NCBI RefSeq assembly: GCF_000785785.1
Contig: NZ_JRQN01000018.1
Location: forward strand, 1 to 43,447
Source of the DNA: Streptococcus uberis
Lineage (GTDB): Bacteria; Bacillota; Bacilli; Lactobacillales; Streptococcaceae
Length of the DNA: 43,447 bases
Direction of reading: 5' to 3'
Shown here: piece by piece, positions 16,589 through 25,273 of the stretch
How positions within the stretch are numbered: the stretch's first letter is position 1
Layout: the number at the start of each line of letters is the position of its first letter
Translations under genes and position numbers: made by a program
The notes under the pieces: model-generated
Database searches by the model: none
What the model saw: the letters and a program-made list of their open reading frames with translations, nothing else
What the model was told of the DNA's origin: nothing

Positions 16589-19500
16589 TCAGGTTAAGGG
16601 GGTGTGGTGCGTCAAAACACTTGTCTCGTGTTTACGCATGCTGACAGGGTCATAAGTGACAATCTGATACTTATTTCCTTGTTCTTGCACCATATAGAGT
16701 CCAGCATCTGTCAATTGTAGTTGCTTGTTAATCAGATAAGGTGTCTTGTCTCGTTTGATTACTGTCCATAATTTTCTTGCTTTGTCATAAACGACCTGTA
16801 CTTGCTTATCATTTTGAAGCAGTTGAATTTGCTTGTTATGGCTTAAGTCAGTTAACAGGTCACTAGTTGCCTTTGGTACCATATAATAAGCATAGGAGTT
16901 ATCACTTGCAGTATGTGCTTGTTTGATGGTGATAAAGGTATTTGATTTCAAATCAGTGTTCTTGGTTGGTAGATTGATAGCATGCCAAGTTCCAGTTTGA
17001 AGAGTCTTACTGATTGTGATACTTGTAGGGTCTAAGAAGACATAGCCGATATTAAGTTCAGTTTTTGAACTTTCAAGTAAGATGGTTTTGACATTCGAAT
17101 GACTGTGTTCTATACCATCTTCAAGCGCAACAAGGTTGCCATTAATATAAACTTTATAAGGAGATTCTTGATTTTCTTTTCGCTGGTCAATAGTTGTGTA
17201 GACAGAGTCTTTACTGGATGACGTAATTGAATTTCCAAGAAAGACAATTTTATCATTAAGAATAACCCAGCTCTTATTTGCTCTTAAGGTATTATCCCAA
17301 TTGGTGAAATCCATGGTAGCACTGCCAAAGTAATTATTAAAAGCTAATGAGCCAACAAATGCTGAGGGATTGGTTACTTGTCCTGTTTTCTTAGTAGCTT
17401 CCTCCCCATATTGTTTCAATAATTTGGCTGTCACATCTTCTCTAGGAGCCGTATTTTCTGTGGTTCCTGGTAGGTAATAGGGGTTAACAGTTGGCCAGTA
17501 GTCCTTGCTATAGTGAGCGAGGTCCTTATTATAGTAATAAAACATGCCATCACTGGTATACCAGCCTCTAGTGTTTTCATCATTCATAGCTTCGAAGTTT
17601 TGAGTTCTGTTAGAATAGAGAGATAAAGCGAAGCCGAAGTCTTTCTCAGCATTGTAATATGCAATCTTATCCATACTGTTAAAGGTAGTCAGTTGTGTTT
17701 TTATTTCATATGGTTTAATAGTTGAATCAGCTAATAAAGCTTTGAAACTTGAAATGTCTTGATATGATTTTAAATTATCATAAGGATTATAATAAGTATC
17801 TGATTGTAAGATACTCTTTATTTTTGCTTTCAATTCAAGGTTTTCTTTTAAATCTGACATATTAGCAAGTCTTAAGAAGCCACGAAGTACTTCAATAGTT
17901 GCTGCATGTGAAGGACCTGTTTCTCGACTAATTGACCGGCCTCGACTCATATCCATTAATTCACCGTGCACTATTAAGGGCAGAAAAGACTTATCTATCC
18001 ACTGATAAAGTAACCTTAATTTATCTTCTGGGATCTTGTGGTCAGTTTGTTGAACAATTGGGATTAACTGAGAAATCCCGTCAATCAGCACGTTACCGTA
18101 TGCGCCGGTATAGGCGACATTGGTATGATCAATATAGGAACCATCTTGATAAAAACCGTTGCCCTCTGAGACAGTTGTAAAGAGATTAGCCAGCGAATTT
18201 GTTGCATTCGCAATTAATTGATTATCTTTTCTGAGGATGCCAGAAATAATTTTGACACGGCCCATATCAACAAGATTGCCACCTAAAGCAGCAAATGGAT
18301 TGGTCAGGGTCATCCTAAAGTAATTGGCATCAGGGACGAAATGTTCAATGGCATCTGTGTATTTCCTAATTTCTTCTTTTGTGAAGTAATCAGTTAAGAG
18401 ACAAAGTGTATTGACAATGGCGCGTGGGCTACCAATTTCATAATCCCACCAATTGGCCTTGCCGTCAATGTCTTTGTTTGAATTGTAGACATTAAGAGCC
18501 ATCCAAGCCATGCCCTCTTTTACAACTCTAATGGCATTAGCATCCTGATAAAACTGTGATGTAGGGGTCACCACTTGCTTAGCGATCTCTTCCAAACGGC
18601 GATAAGTGCTAGTGATCTGTGATGAATTGGCGTAGTTACTCAGATCATTCCAAAGGGCTATACGATCAGCTTGCCTATTAAAACGGCTGATATGCGAAGC
18701 TACTGTCGTTTCTAAGTCATTAAATAAGCGTAGCATATTTGCATCAGAAGCATCAAAGACCTTGTTGCCAAAGGTAATGTCGTTCCATTGTTTGACTAAT
18801 TGATCATACTTATCTTGGGCAGATGGTAGAACGGATAAGGGAATCTTTTTGATGACTTGGCCGTCGGGAGCAGCGATGCTTAGGGTGGTCTGGCCGGCGG
18901 CTTTAGGAATTAGCAGGCCATGGACTAGATCAGCTACAGAACTGTCCTCAAGGGCGTAGTGGTAGTCAGGAAAATTGAGAACGTGGGTTTTAGTGAGAGG
19001 AAGCTGAATCTTGTCTTCGAGTGTATAAGTTAGAGGCTTTGGAGCCCCCGTATCTTTTGGTCCAACAGCAAACATGGAAAGGTTAGCAAAGGCAACTTTA
19101 CCAGTTCCCTTCTCATAATAGAGTTCAACAGTGACAGTCGAGATGTTATAAAAAGGGTTGTAGAGCTTGGTGACATGTCTTTTGCTGGCTGTTCCACTAG
19201 TCATCGGAGACAGCCAAATCCGATCGGCAGATCCAGCTTGGGGACTCTTCTCAAGAATTCTAACAAAAGCTTGTCCAACTTTATTTTCAGTGTCGATGTC
19301 AAACGAAATCTGGTACTGTTTTGACGCATCAATCGGAACGTTTTGGGTCACAGCCCCACGAAAGTCTTGAGAACTATCAATCACCAACTTACCATGATCA
19401 ACCTGAATAGTCGGACTAGTCGCTTGCGATTGTTTAGGGTCGATATAGAGTGACCAGTCCTTGGCTTCTTGCTGATTTGCCCACTTGGAATCAGGCTTGG

Positions 19501-19879
19501 ACGAGGGAATGACTTGAGAGAAATCACTATTTTTGATGAGGTTGGGTTCTGAGTTAGGGAAATTACTGACATCAGTGATTTCAGGAGTAGTAGAGTTATT
19601 TGATGAAGTTTCTGATTGAGTAGATTGGTTTACTTGGTTGTTTACTAAATGACTTGTATTGAGAGTATTAGTAGTATCAGAAAGGGTATTGGTGGGTGCC
19701 TGAGTGAGCTTGTCTTCAGTTCTAGATGGAGCAGATGACATCACAGAAGTGATTGAATTATCAGGTGATGAACTAGTCATATCGTCAGCATAGACGATAT
19801 GATTAGCCCCTAAAACAAGCCCCCCTAACAAAAGACTTGAAAATAAAAAACAACTCGTTTTGACATAAGATTTTTTCAT
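16589..19879 (-). CDS. hylA: Secreted hyaluronate lyase (PL8)
   Basis: The 1096-residue extracellular lyase cuts hyaluronan by beta-elimination into unsaturated disaccharides. The start is ATG 19879 (MKKSYVKTSC), with TAGGAGA upstream, followed by a signal peptide ending near VYADD. A Ser/Thr-rich linker, a carbohydrate-binding-like domain (~110-270), the catalytic alpha domain and the beta-sandwich domains follow. The residue spacing matches the pneumococcal enzyme: the Trp-Trp patch (~477-478), Phe in NPF, Asn in GGNLVDM (~535), His in IDHTNVAYTG (~585) and Tyr in GAYG (~594), so the active site looks intact. There is no LPXTG anchor at the C-terminus (HHTPLT), so it is probably released. 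It is controlled by a RegR operator and a cre-like site at 19899-19954. Confidence 0.96.
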   Translation of the reverse strand: MKKSYVKTSCFLFSSLLLGGLVLGANHIVYADDMTSSSPDNSITSVMSSAPSRTEDKLTQAPTNTLSDTTNTLNTSHLVNNQVNQSTQSETSSNNSTTPEITDVSNFPNSEPNLIKNSDFSQVIPSSKPDSKWANQQEAKDWSLYIDPKQSQATSPTIQVDHGKLVIDSSQDFRGAVTQNVPIDASKQYQISFDIDTENKVGQAFVRILEKSPQAGSADRIWLSPMTSGTASKRHVTKLYNPFYNISTVTVELYYEKGTGKVAFANLSMFAVGPKDTGAPKPLTYTLEDKIQLPLTKTHVLNFPDYHYALEDSSVADLVHGLLIPKAAGQTTLSIAAPDGQVIKKIPLSVLPSAQDKYDQLVKQWNDITFGNKVFDASDANMLRLFNDLETTVASHISRFNRQADRIALWNDLSNYANSSQITSTYRRLEEIAKQVVTPTSQFYQDANAIRVVKEGMAWMALNVYNSNKDIDGKANWWDYEIGSPRAIVNTLCLLTDYFTKEEIRKYTDAIEHFVPDANYFRMTLTNPFAALGGNLVDMGRVKIISGILRKDNQLIANATNSLANLFTTVSEGNGFYQDGSYIDHTNVAYTGAYGNVLIDGISQLIPIVQQTDHKIPEDKLRLLYQWIDKSFLPLIVHGELMDMSRGRSISRETGPSHAATIEVLRGFLRLANMSDLKENLELKAKIKSILQSDTYYNPYDNLKSYQDISSFKALLADSTIKPYEIKTQLTTFNSMDKIAYYNAEKDFGFALSLYSNRTQNFEAMNDENTRGWYTSDGMFYYYNKDLAHYSKDYWPTVNPYYLPGTTENTAPREDVTAKLLKQYGEEATKKTGQVTNPSAFVGSLAFNNYFGSATMDFTNWDNTLRANKSWVILNDKIVFLGNSITSSSKDSVYTTIDQRKENQESPYKVYINGNLVALEDGIEHSHSNVKTILLESSKTELNIGYVFLDPTSITISKTLQTGTWHAINLPTKNTDLKSNTFITIKQAHTASDNSYAYYMVPKATSDLLTDLSHNKQIQLLQNDKQVQVVYDKARKLWTVIKRDKTPYLINKQLQLTDAGLYMVQEQGNKYQIVTYDPVSMRKHETSVLTHHTPLT

Positions 19880-19898
19880 AAATGTTCTCCTATATTCG

Positions 19899-19912
19899 GT
19901 AAACCGGTTTAA
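19899..19912. promoter_or_regulatory. RegR-type operator O4 (hylA)
   Basis: GTAAACCGGTTTAA contains a perfect TAAACCGGTTTA palindrome. It is positioned just downstream of the hylA -10 box. Confidence 0.85.
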
Positions 19913-19916
19913 TAGA

Positions 19917-19945
19917 AGAATAACATGTTTGAGCAAAAATGTAAA
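19917..19945 (-). promoter_or_regulatory. hylA promoter
   Basis: On the minus strand TTTACA (19945-19940), 17 bp, TATTCT (19922-19917). The start of transcription would fall inside the operator at 19899-19912. Confidence 0.75.
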
Positions 19946-19954
19946 GCGGTTACA
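19940..19954. promoter_or_regulatory. cre-like or degenerate RegR site over the hylA -35
   Basis: TGTAAAGCGGTTACA has perfect outer arms TGTAA/TTACA and overlaps the -35 box. It is one base longer than a standard CcpA cre and one base shorter than the RegR palindrome (GTAAA-CGGTT-AC). It could be read by either. Confidence 0.5.
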
Positions 19955-20078
19955 AAAAAATAATTTGACAAAATATAAAGTACAAGGAAGTAAAAAAAGA
20001 AGCTGAAAATGTTTTTCAAGTCACTAAAAAACTTCTCTCAATAAGAGAGAAGTGACACTATTCATTCATAAAAAATAA

Positions 20079-21017
20079 TTATTCAGTTGTCAACTTATCT
20101 AGTAACTCATCAGGTAATATATGATTATCAGAAAAATGATTCATATTTTTGAAATATTCGCTATACCAATTATGATTCTTTAGCAGTTGATCCATTGCGT
20201 AAGTTTTCCATTTATCTGGACGATTTAGATAAGGTGATCTAATTTCCATATCAATAAGTTGCTTTTGTGTAGCAGGTTTTGGACTATTGTTTTTGTAGTA
20301 ACCATTTATCCCCTTGTACTTATCTAGATTTCGTTTATTAGGGAAAATGATTATTTTTACAAAATCAGATGTTGAAAACTTATACTTTTGTGAAACAAGA
20401 CATTTTGGAATAAGAAGAACGGGTTTGCCGGTGCTTGTTGTAACGTAAAAATTTTCGATTTCTAACCATTCTAACTGAGGGTATGCCCAATAAGATCCAA
20501 AGTTGTGTTTTTTTGGTGAGATTTCTAGATTATGAATTTTTGCTTGTTCTAATGTATATTCGATTATTTCTTTTTTTAGAATACTAACTAGGAAATCGGA
20601 GGTTCTATCTTCAGCAAATTTTGGTACAAAAATTGCTATTGATGCTGGATGCAATAAAGATTTTCTTTCAGATTCATTGAATTTTGTTAAGTTTTTAAAA
20701 AAATTAAAAAGCATATCTTCAGAAGCCCCAGTACCTCTTGAACCATTTCTTGAATAGCCTAAATGAATAAGATTACACTCTGAGGAAAACTTTAGTACTT
20801 TTCGAACCTCACTTTCACCATATTCTATATATATCCTATAGACTTCTAGAAAAAAAGAGTGCAATTTAGTTATGCTATTATTAAATATTGGACTCAGATA
20901 AGTCGAATGTAATTTGGTTGGATCTAGAAAAAGTTCAACATCTTGATCAATTTGGATATTTACAAAATCTAGTTCATTGTGTTTTTTATTTTTAATTATA
21001 TTATTTGGCAATATCAA
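20079..21017 (-). CDS. Conserved protein of unknown function, possibly defence-related
   Basis: I do not recognise a named domain in this 312-residue protein. It starts MILPNNIIKNKKHNELDFVN and has acidic LFLDPTKL near residue 30, LGYSRNGSRGTGASEDM (~91-107), and AEDRTSDFLVSILKKEIIEY followed by TLEQAKIH (~135-163). A LLIPKCLVS stretch (~206) and an acidic NHILPDELLDKL end follow. The EDRTSD...IEYT pattern recalls an uncharacterised bacterial family seen in scattered, island-type settings. The residues could form a nuclease-like fold, but I do not claim this. The gene is AT-rich and lies back to back with the helicase gene 400 bp away, with palindromes in between. Confidence 0.7.
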   Translation of the reverse strand: MILPNNIIKNKKHNELDFVNIQIDQDVELFLDPTKLHSTYLSPIFNNSITKLHSFFLEVYRIYIEYGESEVRKVLKFSSECNLIHLGYSRNGSRGTGASEDMLFNFFKNLTKFNESERKSLLHPASIAIFVPKFAEDRTSDFLVSILKKEIIEYTLEQAKIHNLEISPKKHNFGSYWAYPQLEWLEIENFYVTTSTGKPVLLIPKCLVSQKYKFSTSDFVKIIIFPNKRNLDKYKGINGYYKNNSPKPATQKQLIDMEIRSPYLNRPDKWKTYAMDQLLKNHNWYSEYFKNMNHFSDNHILPDELLDKLTTE

Positions 21018-21143
21018 TCCTCCATTATTCTTTTATTTGAAATAATAAATGAAAAATTTTGCTTTACATTTTTTTAATTGATATAGTTTTAAAAGTATAG
21101 TTTGAATAGTGTCAGGATGCAAAATTCTGTTTCGTTCATTTTC
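21018..21143. other. Upstream region of the 312-residue protein gene
   Basis: AT-rich, non-coding. The leftward gene starts at ATG 21017 with TGGAGGATTG upstream, an adequate RBS. No convincing promoter can be picked out in the AT-rich background. Confidence 0.4.
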
Positions 21144-21177
21144 AAAAGGTTGTAGATTGCCGTCTATAACCTTTTTT
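21144..21177 (+). terminator. Terminator-like hairpin in the divergent spacer
   Basis: AAAAGGTTGTAGA (21144-21156) pairs with TCTATAACCTTTT (21163-21175), followed by T. No intact plus-strand gene precedes it, so it may end a short regulatory transcript or be a relic. Confidence 0.6.
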
Positions 21178-21210
21178 CAACTAATAGTATACATTATAAA
21201 TAAAAAAAAT

Positions 21211-21252
21211 CAATATATTGTGTTATTTTTTATATAAAAACACAATATATTG
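21211..21252. promoter_or_regulatory. Paired palindromic operator-like repeat
   Basis: CAATATATTGTGTT (21211-21224) and AACACAATATATTG (21239-21252) are perfect inverted copies with a 14-bp spacer. Each holds the self-palindrome CAATATATTG, so there are two identical palindromic sites with centres 32 bp (three helical turns) apart. This layout suits cooperative binding of a dimeric regulator. It lies between two divergent genes. A cruciform-forming element is the alternative. Confidence 0.6.
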
Positions 21253-21338
21253 TTGTTAAATCGTTTTGTGAAAAGATAATATTATTTTTGGAGAAAAGAC
21301 AAATTGATTTCTATACTTTATTTCATTAGCAAATTGTA

Positions 21339-21383
21339 GCAAAATACGTCAAGATCAAATTTCTCTTGATGTATTTTGCTTTT
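21339..21383 (+). terminator. Leader hairpin with T run just before the helicase gene
   Basis: GCAAAATACGTCAAGA (21339-21354) pairs with TCTTGATGTATTTTGC (21364-21379) through 16 positions, one of them G-U, and is followed by TTTT. It ends 38 bp before the start codon, so it would terminate or attenuate the helicase transcript if the promoter lies upstream. Confidence 0.65.
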
Positions 21384-21420
21384 CATAGGATAATAATATT
21401 ATTAAATAATGAGGTATCTT

Positions 21421-24291
21421 ATGACTTATTCAAATTTTAAGAGTCAACTGCATGAAGCTTTGCAATTTGGATTTATTGACAAAGATAAATTTAAAGAAAG
21501 TTTAAATGCACCTAAAGTGTTGATTAACAATCAGGAGGAACGTCGATTTGTTCTAACTGATGTCCAAGAAGAATTATCAAATTGTATTCATTTTCAATTT
21601 TCTGTTGCATTCGTTACACAGTCAGGGATTGCATTAATTAAGAGTCAGCTTCTAGATTTGGCGAATAAAAATATTCGTGGTGAGATATTAATTTCTCCAT
21701 ATTTAGATTTCAATGATCCCTTAGCGCTTTTAGAATTATTGAAGTTAGAAAATGTAAAAGTTAGAGTTTCTCCGGAACAGATACAGTTACATTCAAAATT
21801 TTATTTATTTGATCATGGTTATAAGCAAGTCCTTATTTCTGGTAGTTCTAATTTAACCGGGAATGCCCTAAAGAAAAATTATGAATGGAATATTAAGTTA
21901 ACATCAACTGATAATAGTGCACTTATTCATACTACAAGAAATGAGTTTAAAAGGGTATGGGATTTATCAACTGACCTAACTAAAGAATGGATTAAGTTAT
22001 ATAAGTTAAGAAGACAAGTTCCAATTCCATTTGTTAGAATAGAAGAAGAGCAACCTGTTGAATTTACAGGTAAAATTTTTCCAAATGACATGCAAAAAAA
22101 TGCTTTAAAAGGTCTAAATTCGGTTAGAGATAATGGTGCTCAAAAAGCATTAGTAATTAGTGCAACTGGAACGGGGAAGACATACCTTTCAGCATTCGAT
22201 GTTGAGCAAGTTAATCCTGAACGTGTTTTATTTATTGTGCATAGAGAACAAATTCTTTCTAAATCTCTAGAAAGTTATCAACGTGTTTTAGGCTTTGATA
22301 GTAGTGATGCTTGTATCTATAGACCAGGAATGGATATTTCAGGTAAGAAATATATCTTTGCCATGATTCAAACCTTATCAAGACCGGAACATTTGTTTAA
22401 ATTTGACCCATCTTTATTTGATTATATTTTAATTGATGAAGTCCATAAGGCAGGTGCGGCTTCATATAAAAAAGTGATGGAATACTTTAAACCAGGATTC
22501 TTACTTGGTATGACTGCAACTCCTGAACGAACGGATGGTCAAAATATTTTTGAATTATTCGATTACAATCTTGCATATGAAATTCGATTACAAGAGGCTT
22601 TAGATAATGATTTGCTTTGCCCTTTCATATACCATGGTGTAAGTGATATTCTAGTGGATGGAGAGCTGATAAATGAAAATTCTTCATTTTCTAATTTAGT
22701 CTCAACTGAAAGAATAAAGCATATTCTTAAAAAAATAGACTACTATGGTCACAGTGGAGAAAAAGTAAAAGGCCTTATTTTTTGTTCAAGTAAAAAAGAA
22801 GCTACAGAATTATCAAATCAATTTAATATAAATGGACTTAGAAGTAAGGCCTTAACAGGTGAAGATTCTGCTCAAGTAAGAAATGAAACAGTAAGAGAGC
22901 TTGAAAATGGGCAATTAGAGTACATTTTTACAGTTGATATTTTTAATGAAGGAATTGATATTCCTAGTATTAATCAAGTTGTAATGTTAAGAAATACACA
23001 ATCAAGTATTATTTTTGTCCAACAATTGGGTCGTGGCTTAAGAAAACATTATTCTAAGGAATTTGTTACAATTATTGATTTCATTGGTAATTATAAAAAC
23101 AATTATTTAATTCCCATAGCTTTGTTTGGTGATCAGTCTATGAATAAAGATAACTATAGGCGTGAAGTTCGTGAAGCAAATTTGATTAAGGGTCTGACAA
23201 CCATCAATTTTGAAGAAATAGCAAAAGAACAAATTTTTAAATCCATTTCAAGTACCACTTTATCAAGTATGAAAATTCTTAGAGATTCATATATTGAGGT
23301 CAAAAATAAAATTGGTCAAGAACCTTACCTAATTGATTTTCTAAAGAATAATAGTATAGACCCGTTAGTATTTTTTGAAAATAGTCAATTTAAACAATAC
23401 GGAGATGTTCTTAACAAGTTTTCAGATGAAACAATATCATTAAATGATACAGAGAAAAAATATCTTGAATTCATAACTTTTGAATATTTAAATGGGAAAA
23501 GAAAACATGAGTTATTATTGTTGGAACAACTTGTAAAATATGATGGTCAAATAGATAAATCATTTTTTAAAAAGCTACTTTCTGAGCAGAATCAATCGAC
23601 AGATGAGCACATCATTCGATCTGTAGAAGGAACTCTATCTTTAGAATTTTTAAAGGGACAAGAACAGAAGCGTTTTGGAAGTGTTCCTTTAGTATACGTT
23701 GAAAATAATAACTATATTTTAAATAAAGTTGTTTTAGAAAGCTTAAAAGAAAACCCTGATTTTTGTTCTCTATTTTGTGATGTTATCAAAACAGGTTTGA
23801 CTAAATCGGAGTTATATCCAGATATATTTACAATTGGTCAAAAGTATTCTAGACGAGAAGTAATCAAATTATTGAATTTTTCAAAAGATGAAAACCCACA
23901 GAATGTTGGAGGATATAAAATCGATAGGAGCACGAATACTTGTCCAATATTTGTAACATACCACAAAAGTGATGATATTAATGAGAGTATCAAATATGAA
24001 GACAAGTTCCTTAATGAATCAATGATTTCTTGGTTTTCGAAAAATAAAAGAAACTTTAATTCTCCTGATGTTAAAACAATAATAAAATCTAATCAAAATG
24101 GATTAAAGATGGAATTATTTGTTAAAAAAGATGATGGGGAAGGTGGAGACTTTTATTATCTGGGACCTGTGAAATATTCTGACGGAAGTGCAAAATTGGT
24201 GGAAAAACCAGAAGGAACATCTGTAAATATGTTATTGCAACTAAAAAATTCAATGAAAACAAACTTATATAATTATTTAACAACAAAATAA
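21421..24291 (+). CDS. PLD-nuclease/DEAD-box helicase with DUF3427-like tail
   Basis: The 956-residue protein combines several modules. A phospholipase D-like domain (about 40-170) has one HxK motif (LHSKFYLFDHG, His124/Lys126) and GSSNLTG. A superfamily 2 helicase core follows, with Walker A ATGTGKT (~248-254), DEVH (~339-342), MTATPERTD (~364) and the arginine finger QQLGRGLRKH. The last ~400 residues match the DUF3427-type extension seen in such proteins. Predicted role: ATP-driven DNA translocation coupled to nucleic-acid cleavage, as in restriction or defence proteins; the substrate is unknown. I favour ATG 21421 (GAGG at 21411) over 21409. A NUDIX gene lies convergently downstream. Confidence 0.88.
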   Translation: MTYSNFKSQLHEALQFGFIDKDKFKESLNAPKVLINNQEERRFVLTDVQEELSNCIHFQFSVAFVTQSGIALIKSQLLDLANKNIRGEILISPYLDFNDPLALLELLKLENVKVRVSPEQIQLHSKFYLFDHGYKQVLISGSSNLTGNALKKNYEWNIKLTSTDNSALIHTTRNEFKRVWDLSTDLTKEWIKLYKLRRQVPIPFVRIEEEQPVEFTGKIFPNDMQKNALKGLNSVRDNGAQKALVISATGTGKTYLSAFDVEQVNPERVLFIVHREQILSKSLESYQRVLGFDSSDACIYRPGMDISGKKYIFAMIQTLSRPEHLFKFDPSLFDYILIDEVHKAGAASYKKVMEYFKPGFLLGMTATPERTDGQNIFELFDYNLAYEIRLQEALDNDLLCPFIYHGVSDILVDGELINENSSFSNLVSTERIKHILKKIDYYGHSGEKVKGLIFCSSKKEATELSNQFNINGLRSKALTGEDSAQVRNETVRELENGQLEYIFTVDIFNEGIDIPSINQVVMLRNTQSSIIFVQQLGRGLRKHYSKEFVTIIDFIGNYKNNYLIPIALFGDQSMNKDNYRREVREANLIKGLTTINFEEIAKEQIFKSISSTTLSSMKILRDSYIEVKNKIGQEPYLIDFLKNNSIDPLVFFENSQFKQYGDVLNKFSDETISLNDTEKKYLEFITFEYLNGKRKHELLLLEQLVKYDGQIDKSFFKKLLSEQNQSTDEHIIRSVEGTLSLEFLKGQEQKRFGSVPLVYVENNNYILNKVVLESLKENPDFCSLFCDVIKTGLTKSELYPDIFTIGQKYSRREVIKLLNFSKDENPQNVGGYKIDRSTNTCPIFVTYHKSDDINESIKYEDKFLNESMISWFSKNKRNFNSPDVKTIIKSNQNGLKMELFVKKDDGEGGDFYYLGPVKYSDGSAKLVEKPEGTSVNMLLQLKNSMKTNLYNYLTTK

Positions 24292-24319
24292 AAATGAGAT
24301 TCTTCCGGGATCTCATTTT
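24291..24319. terminator. Bidirectional terminator between helicase and NUDIX genes
   Basis: AAAATGAGAT (24291-24300) pairs with ATCTCATTTT (24310-24319) with a nine-base loop; A and T runs flank it on both sides. It overlaps both stop codons. Confidence 0.85.
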
Positions 24320-24702
24320 TTTCTCAATAAATTCACTGCTGGAATATCAACTGGTGCCCATTCTAGGCAGTTTAATTCTTCGACTGTTAACCACTTTGAA
24401 TCTTGATGTTCAAGTAATTCTAACTTCTCAGATAGGAGTTTTGCTTTGAATGTTTTCATAATGACTGTACCAAAATCATAGTCATAGGAAGCTTCATTAA
24501 CATAATCAATTATTTTAATTTCAGCATTAAATTCTTCTTTAATTTCTCTTATTAATGCTTCTTCTGGTGATTCTCCAATTTCCAACTTACCACCTGGAAA
24601 TTCCCAAAAACCACCTAGAGATTTACCTTTGGGTCTTTGGGCACAAAATATTTTTCCATCTTTAATAATTGCTGCTGCAACTATATGTATTACTTTTTTC
24701 AT
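24313..24702 (-). CDS. NUDIX hydrolase, MutT-like 8-oxo-dGTP/NTP pyrophosphatase
   Basis: The 129-residue protein has a complete NUDIX box: GGKLEIGESPEEALIREI followed by KEEF at about residues 37-58, with all catalytic glutamates present. VAAAIIKDGKIFCAQRP and GGFWEFPGG resemble MutT/CTP pyrophosphohydrolases that clean up damaged nucleotides. It starts at ATG 24702. It shares a terminator with the PLD-helicase gene, so the two are convergent rather than co-transcribed. The repeated pairing of NUDIX and DUF3427 helicases in bacteria is something I recall only loosely. Housekeeping nucleotide sanitation is the conservative reading. Confidence 0.9.
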   Translation of the reverse strand: MKKVIHIVAAAIIKDGKIFCAQRPKGKSLGGFWEFPGGKLEIGESPEEALIREIKEEFNAEIKIIDYVNEASYDYDFGTVIMKTFKAKLLSEKLELLEHQDSKWLTVEELNCLEWAPVDIPAVNLLRKK

Positions 24703-24743
24703 AATGCTATTCTCTTTTCTATTAATTATATTTTATCATAAAT

Positions 24744-24830
24744 GCAATTGGTATAGAATTCACTTGGATTGATATTGAAAATCCACCAGAGGATGCCATA
24801 GGTTGGGTAGCAAAAATAAAGGAGCTTTGA
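24744..24830 (+). pseudogene. C-terminal fragment of an unidentified gene
   Basis: A startless frame reads IGIEFTWIDIENPPEDAIGW then VAKIKEL and a stop. The even, protein-like composition suggests the tail of a lost gene. A terminator-like AAGGAGCT/AGCTTCTT hairpin with T run follows (24819-24843). The family is not recognised. Confidence 0.45.
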
Positions 24831-24843
24831 GGAGCTTCTTTTT

Positions 24844-25273
24844 GAAGAAAATTACTTTTTGTATCATTTTAAATCATATATATAATTAGAATGTAACCTT
24901 GTTTTATTAAGTTCTTGTGCAAATAGAAAAATTATTAATAGCGATTTTTTAGAGTCACTCTTCACAGAATATTCAAAATATTCCCTCTGAACTTTGATTA
25001 AGTTCAGACGGGAGTTTTTTGCTTTTTGTTTAGCCTAGAGCGCTTATTAATGCTATTTTATTTTTTTATCCACAAAAATTAAGATTGCTTAAAAAAATAA
25101 TTAAGGTATTGTAATTTTGTTTTTATTATGCTATTATTCAACAAGTGATATTAGGTTTTAGCTACGAGAGAGAGTATTATGAATAACCTAAAATTAAGTC
25201 AATAAGTATTAAGGCTCTAAATTTGATTGCCTTTATTATAAATTAGTTAGTAACAGAAAGGAACACGGTGGTT
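24844..25273. other. Long leader region before the LRR gene
   Basis: No substantial gene lies here. A strong terminator (CTGAACTT at 24987-24994 with AAGTTCAG at 25000-25007, T run 25014-25020) isolates what follows. TTGCTT near 25085 and TATTAT-like boxes near 25131 could form a promoter. Further on, ATATTAGGTT and AACCTAAAAT pair around a short 8-codon frame (ATG near 25179, MNNLKLSQ) with a purine-rich RBS. Together these make a possible leader structure. Confidence 0.45.

Noticed and set aside
17932..18180. 82-codon plus-strand frame inside hylA
   Set aside because: It is antisense to the catalytic domain of a clear gene and has no ribosome site or family resemblance.
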